NCBI GenBank assembly: GCA_022839785.1
Contig: JALHJW010000002.1
Coordinates: forward strand, 483,198-547,197
Reading direction: 5' to 3'
DNA length: 64,000 bases
DNA from: Desulfovibrio sp.
GTDB lineage: Bacteria; Desulfobacterota; Desulfovibrionia; Desulfovibrionales; Desulfovibrionaceae
Shown: positions 39,095 through 47,602 of the stretch, in pieces
How the letters are laid out: each line of letters begins with the position of its first letter
How positions within the stretch are numbered: position 1 is the first letter of the stretch
The notes under the pieces: generated by a model
What the model saw: the letters and a program-made list of their open reading frames with translations, nothing else
What the model was told of the DNA's origin: nothing
Databases searched by the model: none
Position numbers and translations under genes: made by a program

Positions 39095-40075
39095 GTGCTG
39101 AGCAACCGAAACATCCTCATCACCGGCGGCACAGGATCCTTCGGCCAGAAGTGCGTCGAGACCATCCTCAGACGCTACACGCCCAACAGGCTGATCATCT
39201 TCAGCCGCGACGAACTCAAGCAGTTCGAGATGGCGCAGGTCTTCAACGACCGGGACTATGACTGCATCCGCTACTTCATCGGCGACATCCGGGACAAGGA
39301 GCGTCTGTACCGCGCCTTCAAGGGCGTGGACGTGGTCATCCACGCCGCCGCGCTCAAGCAGGTTCCAGCGGCGGAGTACAATCCCCTGGAAGCCATCAAG
39401 ACGAACATCCTCGGGTCGCAGAACGTCATCGAGGCGGCCATCGACCGCGGCGTGAAGAAAGTCCTGGCGCTGTCCACGGACAAGGCCGCCAATCCCATCA
39501 ATCTCTACGGGGCCACCAAGCTCTGTTCGGACAAGCTCTTCGTGGCGGGCAACAGCTACGTGGGTTCGGACGAAACCCGTTTTTCCGTGGTCCGCTACGG
39601 CAATGTCATGGGCAGCAGGGGCAGCGTCATCCCCTTCTTCATGCAGAAGCGGGCCGAGGGCGTGCTGCCCGTGACCGACCCCCGCATGACGCGCTTCTGG
39701 ATCACCCTGCAGCAAGGCGTGGACTTCGTCCTCGGCTGCCTTGAGCGCATGGTGGGCGGCGAAGTCTTCGTGCCCAAGATTCCGTCCATGAACATCATGG
39801 ACCTGGCCAAGGCCATCTGCCCCGCATGCACGATCAAGATCGTGGGCATCAGGCCGGGCGAGAAGCTGCACGAGGTCATGGTCCCGCGCGACGACGCCCA
39901 CAACACCCTGGAATTCGACGACCACTACCTCATCAAGCCGCCGTTCCGCTATTTCATCCGCCGCTTCGACGGCGAGAGCGGCCGCCCCGTGGCCGAGGAC
40001 TTCGAGTACAACTCCGGCACCAATCCGCAGTGGCTCTCGGAGGACCAACTGAAGGAGATGATCGGTACGTTATGA
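39095..40075 (+). CDS. pseB: UDP-GlcNAc 4,6-dehydratase (inverting)
   Basis: A 326-aa SDR enzyme for the first step of pseudaminic acid: UDP-GlcNAc to UDP-2-acetamido-2,6-dideoxy-beta-L-arabino-hexos-4-ulose. Clear marks are ILITGGTGSFGQKCVETIL, FSRDELKQFEMAQVF, GDIRDKERLYRAF, HAAALKQVPAAEYNP and LSTDKAANPINLYGATKLCSDK (catalytic Lys and Tyr). The GTG start has AGGAG 8 bases upstream. The gap before it may contain the promoter of the pse operon. The stop overlaps the start of pseC. Confidence 0.96.
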   Translation: MLSNRNILITGGTGSFGQKCVETILRRYTPNRLIIFSRDELKQFEMAQVFNDRDYDCIRYFIGDIRDKERLYRAFKGVDVVIHAAALKQVPAAEYNPLEAIKTNILGSQNVIEAAIDRGVKKVLALSTDKAANPINLYGATKLCSDKLFVAGNSYVGSDETRFSVVRYGNVMGSRGSVIPFFMQKRAEGVLPVTDPRMTRFWITLQQGVDFVLGCLERMVGGEVFVPKIPSMNIMDLAKAICPACTIKIVGIRPGEKLHEVMVPRDDAHNTLEFDDHYLIKPPFRYFIRRFDGESGRPVAEDFEYNSGTNPQWLSEDQLKEMIGTL

Positions 40076-41211
40076 TCCCGTACGGCAGGCAACTCCTCGA
40101 CGAGGACGACATCGCGGCCGTGGCCCAGGTCCTGCGTTCGGACTGGCTGACCACGGGGCCGCTGGTGGCCGAGTTCGAGGCCGCGGTGGCGGAGGTGGCC
40201 GGAGCGGCGCACGGCGTGGCCGTGTCCAACGGCACGGCAGCCTTGCACGCGGCCGTTTTCGCCCTCGGCATCGGCCCCGGCGACGAGGTCGTCGTGCCGC
40301 CCATGACCTTCGCGGCCACGGCCAACGCCGTGGTTTATCAGGGCGCGCGGCCCGTCTTCGCGGACGTGGACCCAGGGACCCTGCTCCTCGATCCGGAAAG
40401 CGCCGCCGCGTGCATCACCCCCCGGACAAGGGCCATCATCGGCGTGGACTACGCGGGCCAGCCCTGCCACTGGGATGCGCTGCGCGTTCTGGCCGGGAAG
40501 CATGGGCTGGCTCTCGTGGCCGACGCCTGCCACGCCTTGGGGGCCGCGGACCAGGGCAGACCCGTGGGAGCGCTCGCGGACATCACGGTTTTCAGTTTTC
40601 ATCCGGTCAAGCACGTGACCACCGGCGAGGGCGGCATGGCCGTGACCGGCGATCCCCGTTTGGCTGCGCGCATGCGTCTGTTCCGCAGCCATGGCATCGA
40701 GAGCGATTTCCGGCAGCGGGAGCAGAAGGGGTCGTGGTTCTACGAGATGACCGAGCTGGGCTACAACTACCGGCTGACAGACATCCAGTGCGCCCTGGGC
40801 GTTTCCCAGATGCGCAAGCTGCCCCGTTTTCTGGCCCGCCGCCGCGAGGTCGCGGCCGTTTACGACGCGGCCTTCGCCGCCCGGCCTGTTGTCGCGCCCC
40901 TGGCCCGCAGGACAGGCGCGGAGCATGCCTACCATCTCTATGTCGTCCAGATGCCTGACCGCGATGCGGCCTTCGTCCGGTTGCGCGAGGCGGGCGTCGG
41001 CGTCAACGTCCATTACGTGCCCGTGCATCTGCATCCCTACTACCGCCGGACCTTCGGCACGGGGCCGGGCCTCTGCCCCGTGGCCGAGGCCGCCTACGAA
41101 CGCATCCTCAGCCTGCCGTTGCACCAGGGGCTGAGCGATGCCGATGCGGCGCGGGTGGTCGAGGCGGTCCTTGCTTCGGCCGGGTCATTGGGAGGGACGA
41201 ACACGCCATGA
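40072..41211 (+). CDS. pseC: UDP-4-keto-sugar aminotransferase PseC
   Basis: A 379-aa PLP enzyme of the DegT/DnrJ/EryC1 family that should aminate the PseB product at C4. The PLP lysine lies in FSFHPVKHVTTGEGG. Also typical are SNGTAALHAAVFALG, VVVPPMTFAATANAV, VADACHALGA and ELGYNYRLTDIQCALG. It is coupled to pseB by ATGA and to the aldo/keto reductase by another ATGA. Order and sequence make PseC the best assignment; the paralogous PglE-type family is less likely because PseB is the inverting dehydratase. Confidence 0.94.
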   Translation: MIPYGRQLLDEDDIAAVAQVLRSDWLTTGPLVAEFEAAVAEVAGAAHGVAVSNGTAALHAAVFALGIGPGDEVVVPPMTFAATANAVVYQGARPVFADVDPGTLLLDPESAAACITPRTRAIIGVDYAGQPCHWDALRVLAGKHGLALVADACHALGAADQGRPVGALADITVFSFHPVKHVTTGEGGMAVTGDPRLAARMRLFRSHGIESDFRQREQKGSWFYEMTELGYNYRLTDIQCALGVSQMRKLPRFLARRREVAAVYDAAFAARPVVAPLARRTGAEHAYHLYVVQMPDRDAAFVRLREAGVGVNVHYVPVHLHPYYRRTFGTGPGLCPVAEAAYERILSLPLHQGLSDADAARVVEAVLASAGSLGGTNTP

Positions 41212-42101
41212 GCCTCGTCCTCGGCACGGTGCAGCTCGGCATGCCCTACGGCGTGGCCAACGTCACGGGACGGCCGGACGAAGCTAAGGCGCGGGCCATC
41301 GTCGCCGCCGCGCTGGAGGGCGGGGTGCGGGACTTCGATACCGCTCCGGGATACGGCGAGGCAGAGAGCGTGCTCGGCCGCGCCCTGGACGCCTCGGGCA
41401 TGTCTGCCGGGATGCGCGTCTTCAGCAAGATCGGCGGCGATGCGGCCGATGCGGCAGCGATCGAGCGCTCCGTGCGCGATTCGCTGTCGCGCCTCGGCAT
41501 TTCCCGTCTGGCCGGGCTGCTGCTGCATCGCGAGGAGATGCTCGACCGATGGGACAAGGGCCTTGGCGCAACGCTGGGCAAGTTGTCGGCGGCCGGCCTC
41601 GTGGAGCGCCTGGGCGTTTCGGTCTATTCCCCGGCCCGCGCGCTGCAGGCCCTCGGCATGGAGGGCATCGGCCTTGTCCAACTGCCCGCGAACCTGCTCG
41701 ACGACCGTTTCGAGCGCGCGGGCGTGTTCGCTTTGGCAAGAGAGCGGGGGGTGCTGGTGCACGTGCGTAGCGTCTTCCTGCAAGGACTCTTCTTTCTTTC
41801 GCCGACCGCGGCCGAGGCCCGAGTTCCGGGGTCCGGAACATTCGTGCGCCGCATCCGCGTCCTCGCGGACGAGCACGGCGTGAGCGTGCACCGGTTCGCC
41901 CTCGGGTACGTCCGGGAGATCTGCCCGGACGCGGGCGTGCTCTTCGGCGCGGAGAGCGTGGCCCAGGTCCGGGAAAACCTGGAGGCCTGGAGCGCGCCGC
42001 TGCCCGCGCGGGCGGTGGCGGATGCGCGGGCGGCGTTTCAGGGCATTCCCGAAAATATCGTCAACCCCACCATGTGGGAGCAAGGAAGGCGCACGGCATG
42101 A
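41208..42101 (+). CDS. Aldo/keto reductase in pse locus
   Basis: A 297-aa NAD(P)H-dependent TIM-barrel reductase. The catalytic tetrad is present: D44 (DFDTAPGYG), Y49, K74 (FSKIGG) and H107 (LLLHREE). The remaining sequence (LVQLPANLLD, RSVFLQGLFF, FALGYVREI) is of the sugar-modifying AKR type. It is translationally coupled on both sides (ATGA), between pseC and a class III aminotransferase, so it probably acts in a side branch of the nonulosonic-acid pathway or makes another sugar of the glycan. Standard Pse pathways do not need it. Confidence 0.87.
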   Translation: MSLVLGTVQLGMPYGVANVTGRPDEAKARAIVAAALEGGVRDFDTAPGYGEAESVLGRALDASGMSAGMRVFSKIGGDAADAAAIERSVRDSLSRLGISRLAGLLLHREEMLDRWDKGLGATLGKLSAAGLVERLGVSVYSPARALQALGMEGIGLVQLPANLLDDRFERAGVFALARERGVLVHVRSVFLQGLFFLSPTAAEARVPGSGTFVRRIRVLADEHGVSVHRFALGYVREICPDAGVLFGAESVAQVRENLEAWSAPLPARAVADARAAFQGIPENIVNPTMWEQGRRTA

Positions 42102-43414
42102 CCAGCCGCTCCCTCGCCATGCAGGACAAGGCCCGCCGTCTGATTCCGGGCATGACCCAGCTTCTCTCCAAGCGGCCCGACCTGTTCTCGCTGGGCGTGT
42201 GGCCCGGCTATTTCTCGCGCGCCAAGGGCTCGCGGGTCTGGGATCTGGACGGCAACGAGTACGTGGACATGAGCATCGCGGCCATCGGCGCGGCCGTTCT
42301 GGGCTACGCCGACCCGGATGTGGACGCGGCCGTGTGCTCCGCCGTGGCGAAAGGCGTGGTCAGCTCGCTCAACTGCCCCGAGGAGGTGGAGCTGGCCGAG
42401 CTGCTGTGCGAACTGCACCCCTGGGCCGATATGGTCCGCTACGCGCGCGGCGGCGGCGAGGCCATGAGCATTGCCGTGCGTTTGGCCAGAGCTCACACCG
42501 GCAGAGATGTGGTGGCTTTTTGCGGCTACCATGGCTGGAGCGACTGGTATCTGGCCGCCAACTTGGGCGAGAACACGGCGCTCGACGGCCACCTTATTCC
42601 GGGATTGGCCCCGGCGGGCGTACCGCGCGGTCTCGCCGGAACGTCCCTGCCCTTCCGCTACAACCGTCCGGAGGATCTGGAGAAAATTGTCGCCAGCCAC
42701 GGCGATTCGCTGGCCGCCATCGTCATGGAGCCGCTACGCTCAGAGATGCCCGCGTCGGGCTTCGTCGAGACGGTGCGGGCCCTTGCCGACAAGTGCGGGG
42801 CCGTGATGATCATAGATGAGATATCGGCCGGATTTCGTTACTGCACGGGCGGGGCGCATCTCGTACTGCACCCCGTCGCGCCCGACATCGCGGTCTTCTC
42901 CAAGGCCCTGGGCAACGGCTACGCCATCTCGGCGATCATCGGCCGTCGGGATATCATGCAGAGCGCGCAGAAAACCTTCATCTCCTCCACGAACTGGACG
43001 GAGCGCGTCGGTCCCACCGCGGCCCTTGCGACCATCGCTAAACACGGCCGGGCGAAGGCGCACGAGCAGTTTGCCCGCCATGGACAGTGCATCAAACAGG
43101 GCTGGCTCGACATCGGCGCGCGTCACGGCTTCTCCATGCATGTCGCCGGCATGGACGCCATGGGCCACTTCACCATCGCGGACCCGGCCTTTCCGGCCTA
43201 CAAGGCTTACTTCGTGCAGTGCATGCTGGAGCAGGGCATCCTGGCCTCGAACCTTTGCTATCTCATGCTGGCCCACACCGACTCGGACATTGATCGATAT
43301 CTCTCGGCATGCGACAACGCTTTCGCGAAGATGGCCGAGGCCCGCGATACGGGCGATCTCGTGCAGCGCCTGCAGGGGGCTCCCTCTGTGTCTGGCTTCA
43401 AACGGTTCGCTTAG
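42098..43414 (+). CDS. Class III aminotransferase, GSA-aminomutase-like
   Basis: A 438-aa fold-type I PLP enzyme closely resembling glutamate-1-semialdehyde 2,1-aminomutases. It has RVWDLDGNEYVDM, RYARGGGEAMSIAVRLAR, FCGYHGWSDW, IIDEISAGFR and the PLP lysine in VFSKALGNGYAISAI. ATGA couples it to the reductase gene. The context in a pse operon argues against tetrapyrrole synthesis. It may aminate or isomerise an amino group on a sugar precursor together with the AKR, or supply an amino-acid decoration. Paralogues of this class recur in flagellin-modification loci, with unclear roles. Confidence 0.87.
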   Translation: MTSRSLAMQDKARRLIPGMTQLLSKRPDLFSLGVWPGYFSRAKGSRVWDLDGNEYVDMSIAAIGAAVLGYADPDVDAAVCSAVAKGVVSSLNCPEEVELAELLCELHPWADMVRYARGGGEAMSIAVRLARAHTGRDVVAFCGYHGWSDWYLAANLGENTALDGHLIPGLAPAGVPRGLAGTSLPFRYNRPEDLEKIVASHGDSLAAIVMEPLRSEMPASGFVETVRALADKCGAVMIIDEISAGFRYCTGGAHLVLHPVAPDIAVFSKALGNGYAISAIIGRRDIMQSAQKTFISSTNWTERVGPTAALATIAKHGRAKAHEQFARHGQCIKQGWLDIGARHGFSMHVAGMDAMGHFTIADPAFPAYKAYFVQCMLEQGILASNLCYLMLAHTDSDIDRYLSACDNAFAKMAEARDTGDLVQRLQGAPSVSGFKRFA

Positions 43415-43424
43415 GGAACGGGCC

Positions 43425-44150
43425 ATGCGCAGCATCGCCATCATCACCGCGCGCGGCGGCTCCAAGCGCATCCCCCGCAAAAACATCCGCCTGTTTCGTG
43501 GCCTCCCCATGATCGCTTGGCCCATCAAAGCCGCCCTGGCCGCGATGATTTTTGACCACGTCCTTGTCTCCACGGACGATGTGGAGATAGCCGAAGTGGC
43601 CCGGGCGTACGGAGCCGAGGTGCCCTTTCTGCGTCCGGCCGCGCTCGCGGATGACTTCACCCACGCCCACAAAGCCGCACGCCATGGGTTGGAATGGGCG
43701 ATAGAGAATCTGTCCGCCGCTGACCCCATCGAGGCGTTCTGCCACATCTACCCCACGGCGCCGCTTCTCTCCACGCGCACCATCCGTGAGGGACTGCGGC
43801 TCCTCGGCGGGAAGGGAGTCACCAACGTCTACGCGGCGCAACGAGTGTCCTTTCCCATCTACCAGGTGGTGGAACGGCGACAGGACGGCACCTTGCATCC
43901 GCTCTTCCCGCCGGAAAAATTCACGCTCCGCTCGCAGGATATGCCCACCTGCTTCATCGACGCTGGACAGATGTACTGGTTCCGCACGGCGCATTTCCTG
44001 AAGCACGAGACCCGCATCGGACCGGACACGGCCGTGGTGGAGGTGCCCCAGGAGACGGCCCTGGACATCGACACCGAGGAAGACTGGACATTCGCCGAAA
44101 AGCTGGCCGCTCTACACGGCCGGGAGGATGGCGAGGGCCATGGCGTGTGA
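43425..44150 (+). CDS. pseF: Pseudaminic acid cytidylyltransferase
   Basis: A 241-aa CMP-nonulosonate synthetase that activates pseudaminic acid as CMP-Pse. The N-terminal nucleotide loop IITARGGSKRIPRKNI, HIYPTAPLLS, FTLRSQDMPTCFIDAGQMYWF and the C-terminal DIDTEEDWTFAE are diagnostic of PseF. It starts 10 bases after the previous stop. A 34-aa frame overlaps its end and bridges to pseG. Confidence 0.94.
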   Translation: MRSIAIITARGGSKRIPRKNIRLFRGLPMIAWPIKAALAAMIFDHVLVSTDDVEIAEVARAYGAEVPFLRPAALADDFTHAHKAARHGLEWAIENLSAADPIEAFCHIYPTAPLLSTRTIREGLRLLGGKGVTNVYAAQRVSFPIYQVVERRQDGTLHPLFPPEKFTLRSQDMPTCFIDAGQMYWFRTAHFLKHETRIGPDTAVVEVPQETALDIDTEEDWTFAEKLAALHGREDGEGHGV

Positions 44151-44244
44151 CCAGAAATCCGCCTTCCTGCCGCACGGACGCCAGCGCAGCGATGCGGACG
44201 TCGAGTTCGTCGCGAACCCCGGCTGGTACCCTCGCGAGTCATGA
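44140..44244 (+). CDS. 34-aa bridging ORF between pseF and pseG
   Basis: ATG at 44140 overlaps the end of pseF by 11 bases and the TGA at 44242-44244 overlaps the pseG ATG at 44241 (ATGA). GAGGG lies just before the ATG. The product is a short hydrophilic peptide ending PGWYPRES. Its precise fit to both neighbours suggests at least a translational-coupling device. It could be the remnant of a longer gene. No family is recognised. Confidence 0.45.
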   Translation: MACDQKSAFLPHGRQRSDADVEFVANPGWYPRES

Positions 44245-45269
44245 GGACGGACATTGTGCGTAAGATCCTGATCATCCGGGCTGACGCTGCCCCCCACATC
44301 GGTGTCGGCCATGTGGTGCGCTGCCTAGCCCTGGCGCGCCAAGCGCGGGCGGGTGGTATGCACGTGATCCTCGCCTCCCGGAGCGGCGTACCGTGGCTCA
44401 CGCAGCGGTTATCCGGTGAAGATGTCGCGCATGTGAACATCCCGGGCGACGTGCCCACGCACGAGGACCCCTTGGCTCTGTTGGACCAACTCGCCGGGTG
44501 CGGCCGTACCCCCGAGGAATCGTGGTGCGTCCTGGACGGCTATCATTTTACGCCTGGCTGCCAGCAGGCCGTGCGTGCCGCGGGTTACCGGCTCATGGTC
44601 GTGGACGACTACAACCATCTGCCTGCATACCACGCGGATATCCTGCTCAACCAGAATCTCGGGGCAGACACCCTTGCTTATCATGGCGACGTCGGGCGAG
44701 CCCTCCCCGGTCCCCGCTATGCACTCCTGCGGCCCGAATTCGTCGCGAGACGCACCGAGGCTGAACAGCGACGACATCCTCCCCGCGCGCGCGAGATCCT
44801 GCTTTCCCTCGGCGGCGGAGATTTCTCTCTTCACCTTGCCCGCATCGCACCGCTTCTCGAGATACGGGAAATGGACGGCGCGACCCTGCGTGTGATAGCC
44901 GGGGCCATGCCGGTTTCGCTCATCCGGGAGTTGCTGGCCAGCACCCCCGCCCGACTGGAGATACTCCCCCGTGTGGACGACATGCCCGGGCTGCTGTTGC
45001 GTTCCGATTTCGCCGTGAGCGCGGGAGGCTCCACCTGTTGGGAGTTGTGCTGCCTCGGGCTGCCGTTCCTGACCTTTGAGGTCGCCGAGAACCAACGGGA
45101 CATTATCCGGGAATTGGACAGCGCGGGCATTGCGCCCAAGCTTTGCGAATCCACCCTGCGTATGATGATCACTCAAGCCGAAGTCCGTTCGGTGGCGGCG
45201 TGTGCGAGCATGATGTTGGTCGACGGCAAAGGATGTGAACGAGTTGTAGCGATGATGCAGGAGAGCTGA
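44241..45269 (+). CDS. pseG: UDP-2,4-diacetamido-trideoxy-altropyranose hydrolase PseG
   Basis: A 342-aa GT-B-like hydrolase removing UDP in the pseudaminic-acid pathway. The N-terminal motif ILIIRADAAPHIGVGHVVRCLALA includes the G.GH catalytic stretch, followed by VVDDYNHLPAYHADILLNQN and the C-terminal SAGGSTCWELCCLGLP and EVAENQRDI, all typical of PseG. The start overlaps the small upstream frame. A promoter-like segment follows its stop, before the AT-rich methyltransferase gene. Confidence 0.93.
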   Translation: MRTDIVRKILIIRADAAPHIGVGHVVRCLALARQARAGGMHVILASRSGVPWLTQRLSGEDVAHVNIPGDVPTHEDPLALLDQLAGCGRTPEESWCVLDGYHFTPGCQQAVRAAGYRLMVVDDYNHLPAYHADILLNQNLGADTLAYHGDVGRALPGPRYALLRPEFVARRTEAEQRRHPPRAREILLSLGGGDFSLHLARIAPLLEIREMDGATLRVIAGAMPVSLIRELLASTPARLEILPRVDDMPGLLLRSDFAVSAGGSTCWELCCLGLPFLTFEVAENQRDIIRELDSAGIAPKLCESTLRMMITQAEVRSVAACASMMLVDGKGCERVVAMMQES

Positions 45270-45346
45270 ACGCACAATCCGGAAAGTCTGTCGTTTGCTT
45301 GTCATTTGGGCCGATCAATTTTCTGGCCTATGCACTATGGCTGAAT

Positions 45347-45352
45347 TATAAT
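45347..45352 (+). promoter_or_regulatory. Candidate -10 element before the methyltransferase gene
   Basis: A consensus TATAAT at 45347-45352 lies about 27 bases before ATG 45379 in an AT-rich intergenic stretch. No good -35 is visible at 17 or 18 bases. It may be an internal promoter brought in with the AT-rich segment. Confidence 0.35.
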
Positions 45353-45378
45353 AATGTATACTATGCGGAGCATAATTC

Positions 45379-46149
45379 ATGACTAGCAGGGAAGCTATAC
45401 GCGAGTACTGGGATAAGAGATCGACTTTCGGGATGGCGGCTGGAACGAATGACGTTGTTCTTAAGAGAATTGAAATAGCAGAGATCATTTCTCATGTTGA
45501 AGACAAAATGCGCATATTTGATTTTGGATGCGGGAATGGCGTGACGGCTCTTGAGATCGCGAAAAAACATGATGTGCATATATGTGCAATGGACTATTCT
45601 GATGCGATGATTTCCGCTGCGAAAGAAATGTCGACAAACTATTCTCCACTCAAGGGAGCCGTCGTTTTCAAGCAGGGGGACGCATCAAGCATAAAGAGCA
45701 TCAATGACACGTTTGATATCGCCTATACGGAGCGAGTGCTCATCAACCTCAAGGATTTTGAGGAGCAGAAGAAGGCCATACAAGACATTATAGGCCTGCT
45801 TCGTTCCGGCGGCCGCTATCTCATGTGCGAAAACAGCCACGACGGTCTGCACGAGATAAACGAACTTCGCAAGCTTTGCGGGCTGGATGCTATTACTCCG
45901 CCCTGGCATAATTGTTATTTCCACGAAAAAGATATACAAGCCTTTAAGCCGCGAGGGGCAGTTCTTGAAGACGTCATCCCCTTCACCTCCACCTATTACT
46001 TTCTCAGTCGTGTGGTAAATGCGGCCCTGGCAGCGGACGAGGGTCGTGAGCCTCAATACGAGAATCCCATAAATCTGTTGGCGCTCAAATTGCCACCCAT
46101 TGGAACCATGGGCCAGACGAAGCTATGGGTATGGCGCAAGATGGATTGA
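45379..46149 (+). CDS. Class I SAM-dependent methyltransferase
   Basis: A 256-aa Rossmann-fold methyltransferase. SAM-binding motif I is IFDFGCGNGVTALEIAK, motif II is ICAMDYSDAMISAAKE, and the substrate-side strand is IAYTERVLINLKD. The sequence is AT-rich compared with the pse genes. The substrate is probably a sugar precursor or the finished glycan, by context; N-, O- or C-methylation cannot be told. It starts after a 109-base gap with a candidate -10. GGAG is about 10 bases upstream. Confidence 0.85.
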   Translation: MTSREAIREYWDKRSTFGMAAGTNDVVLKRIEIAEIISHVEDKMRIFDFGCGNGVTALEIAKKHDVHICAMDYSDAMISAAKEMSTNYSPLKGAVVFKQGDASSIKSINDTFDIAYTERVLINLKDFEEQKKAIQDIIGLLRSGGRYLMCENSHDGLHEINELRKLCGLDAITPPWHNCYFHEKDIQAFKPRGAVLEDVIPFTSTYYFLSRVVNAALAADEGREPQYENPINLLALKLPPIGTMGQTKLWVWRKMD

Positions 46150-46161
46150 GGAGATGCGTGG

Positions 46162-46869
46162 GTGAATCTGCATAGCTCCGCTTTTCGCCCGAGGACGCTT
46201 GTCGTGGCCGCTCATCCCGACGATGAGATGCTCGGTTGCGGGGGCACGCTCGCCAAGCTTCGGACGCAGGGATCGGAAATTACCATCCTTCTCCTCGGAG
46301 AGGGGCCGACCTCTCGCGCCGCCATCGGCTCGGACGCCATGTCCGAGGTCCGGGACGGAGCCCGGAGTGATGCCGTCGCAGCGGCCGAGGCCTTGGGCAT
46401 ACGGGACGTCCGCTTTGGAAATTTTCCAGACAATCGGTTCGACACGGTCCCCTTGCTCGAGATCGTCAGAACGGTTGAGCAGGCGGCCGCCGACGTCTCT
46501 CCGGAGCTTGTGCTGACCCACCATGCGGGCGACCTGAACATCGATCACGTCATCTCGCACCGGGCCGCCATGACGGCCTTCCGGCCTTTGCCTGAAGAGG
46601 CGTCCCCGGCGCTCCTGGGCTTTGAGGTACTGTCCAGCACCGAATACATGCCTCCGGGAACGGGCCCGGCGTTCCAACCGACTGTCTACGTGGACATTGC
46701 GAGGTTCCTCGCCGACAAGCAGCGCGCGCTGGCCGCCTACGCCTCCGAGATGCGCGTCTGGCCGCATCCGCGAAGTCACGAGGCCGTCGAGCATTTGGCC
46801 TGTCTGCGTGGCAGCCAGTGCGGTAGAGAGGCTGCGGAAGGTTTCATCCTTTACCGGTGCCTCGCATGA
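46162..46869 (+). CDS. PIG-L-family N-deacetylase
   Basis: A 235-aa zinc-dependent deacetylase of the LmbE/PIG-L family, which removes N-acetyl groups from amino sugars. The metal and catalytic motif AAHPDDEMLGCGG (H18, D20, D21) and the second metal His in LTHHAGDLNIDH are intact. The GTG start has GAGGAG 8 bases upstream. It overlaps by ATGA with a formyltransferase-like gene. The pair suggests replacement of an acetyl by another N-substituent on the sugar. Confidence 0.9.
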   Translation: MNLHSSAFRPRTLVVAAHPDDEMLGCGGTLAKLRTQGSEITILLLGEGPTSRAAIGSDAMSEVRDGARSDAVAAAEALGIRDVRFGNFPDNRFDTVPLLEIVRTVEQAAADVSPELVLTHHAGDLNIDHVISHRAAMTAFRPLPEEASPALLGFEVLSSTEYMPPGTGPAFQPTVYVDIARFLADKQRALAAYASEMRVWPHPRSHEAVEHLACLRGSQCGREAAEGFILYRCLA

Positions 46870-47561
46870 GTGATGTCTACATCATCGCCGCGAGTCGCCC
46901 ATGGCTCTGGGACATGGCCAAGCGATTGCAGGAACGGATCGGACGGGGCTTTCATCTTGTGCGCGGACGCGAGGAGTTGACCGAGGAACTTTTGCAGCGC
47001 CTCGCGCCGCGCTACGTTTTTTTCCCACACTGGTCCTGGATGATTCCAGAGAGTATCTGGTCCCGCTATGAGTGTGTCATCTTCCACATGACGGACCTCC
47101 CTTTGGGCCGGGGTGGGAGCCCGCTGCAAAACCTGATCGCAGAGGGAATATACGAAACGCGGCTGACGGCTCTTCGGTGCCAACGGGAAGTCGATGCCGG
47201 ACCGGTGTATCTGAAGCATGATCTTTGTCTTCACGGCTCTGCAGAGGAGATATACATCCGAGCCGCGAAGATAGTTGAACAAATGATAGAGGAAATAATT
47301 GCCAGGTCGCCGCAACCTGCAGAGCAGTCAGGAGAACCGACCTATTATAGGCGGCGCACGCCGGAGCAAGGTGATATTTCAGTATTGAAAGACATAGAAA
47401 AGATTTACGACTTCATCCGGATGCTTGATGCAGAGGGATATCCAAAGGCATTTGTGGAGATAGGACATCTGCGGATCGAGTTCAGCAGAGCAGCTCTCAG
47501 ACATGGTCATGTCGATGCGAGTGCGCGCATCATGCTTAGGCAGGATAAGGGCGATTCTTGA
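46866..47561 (+). CDS. Formyltransferase-fold protein
   Basis: A 231-aa protein resembling the catalytic domain of methionyl-tRNA and sugar N-formyltransferases. The region VIFHMTDLPLGRGGSPLQNLIAEG aligns with the N-x-H...P.RG.SP catalytic stretch, and REVDAGPVYLKHDL with the Asp region. The usual catalytic Asn appears replaced (IFH instead of NxH), while His and Asp are kept. It is coupled to the PIG-L gene. Transfer of a formyl or related group to the freed amine is the natural hypothesis. The late part (QGDISVLKDIEKIYDFIRML) is AT-richer. Confidence 0.75.
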   Translation: MSDVYIIAASRPWLWDMAKRLQERIGRGFHLVRGREELTEELLQRLAPRYVFFPHWSWMIPESIWSRYECVIFHMTDLPLGRGGSPLQNLIAEGIYETRLTALRCQREVDAGPVYLKHDLCLHGSAEEIYIRAAKIVEQMIEEIIARSPQPAEQSGEPTYYRRRTPEQGDISVLKDIEKIYDFIRMLDAEGYPKAFVEIGHLRIEFSRAALRHGHVDASARIMLRQDKGDS

Positions 47562-47602
47562 GATGGCGGGCGTTCATTTCCTGCAGGATATAGAGGTATT
47601 CC

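Noticed and set aside
42098..43414. Housekeeping hemL for tetrapyrrole synthesis
   Set aside because: It is translationally coupled inside the pse operon; sequence similarity to the aminomutase family does not by itself assign that role. Absence of another hemL was not testable here.
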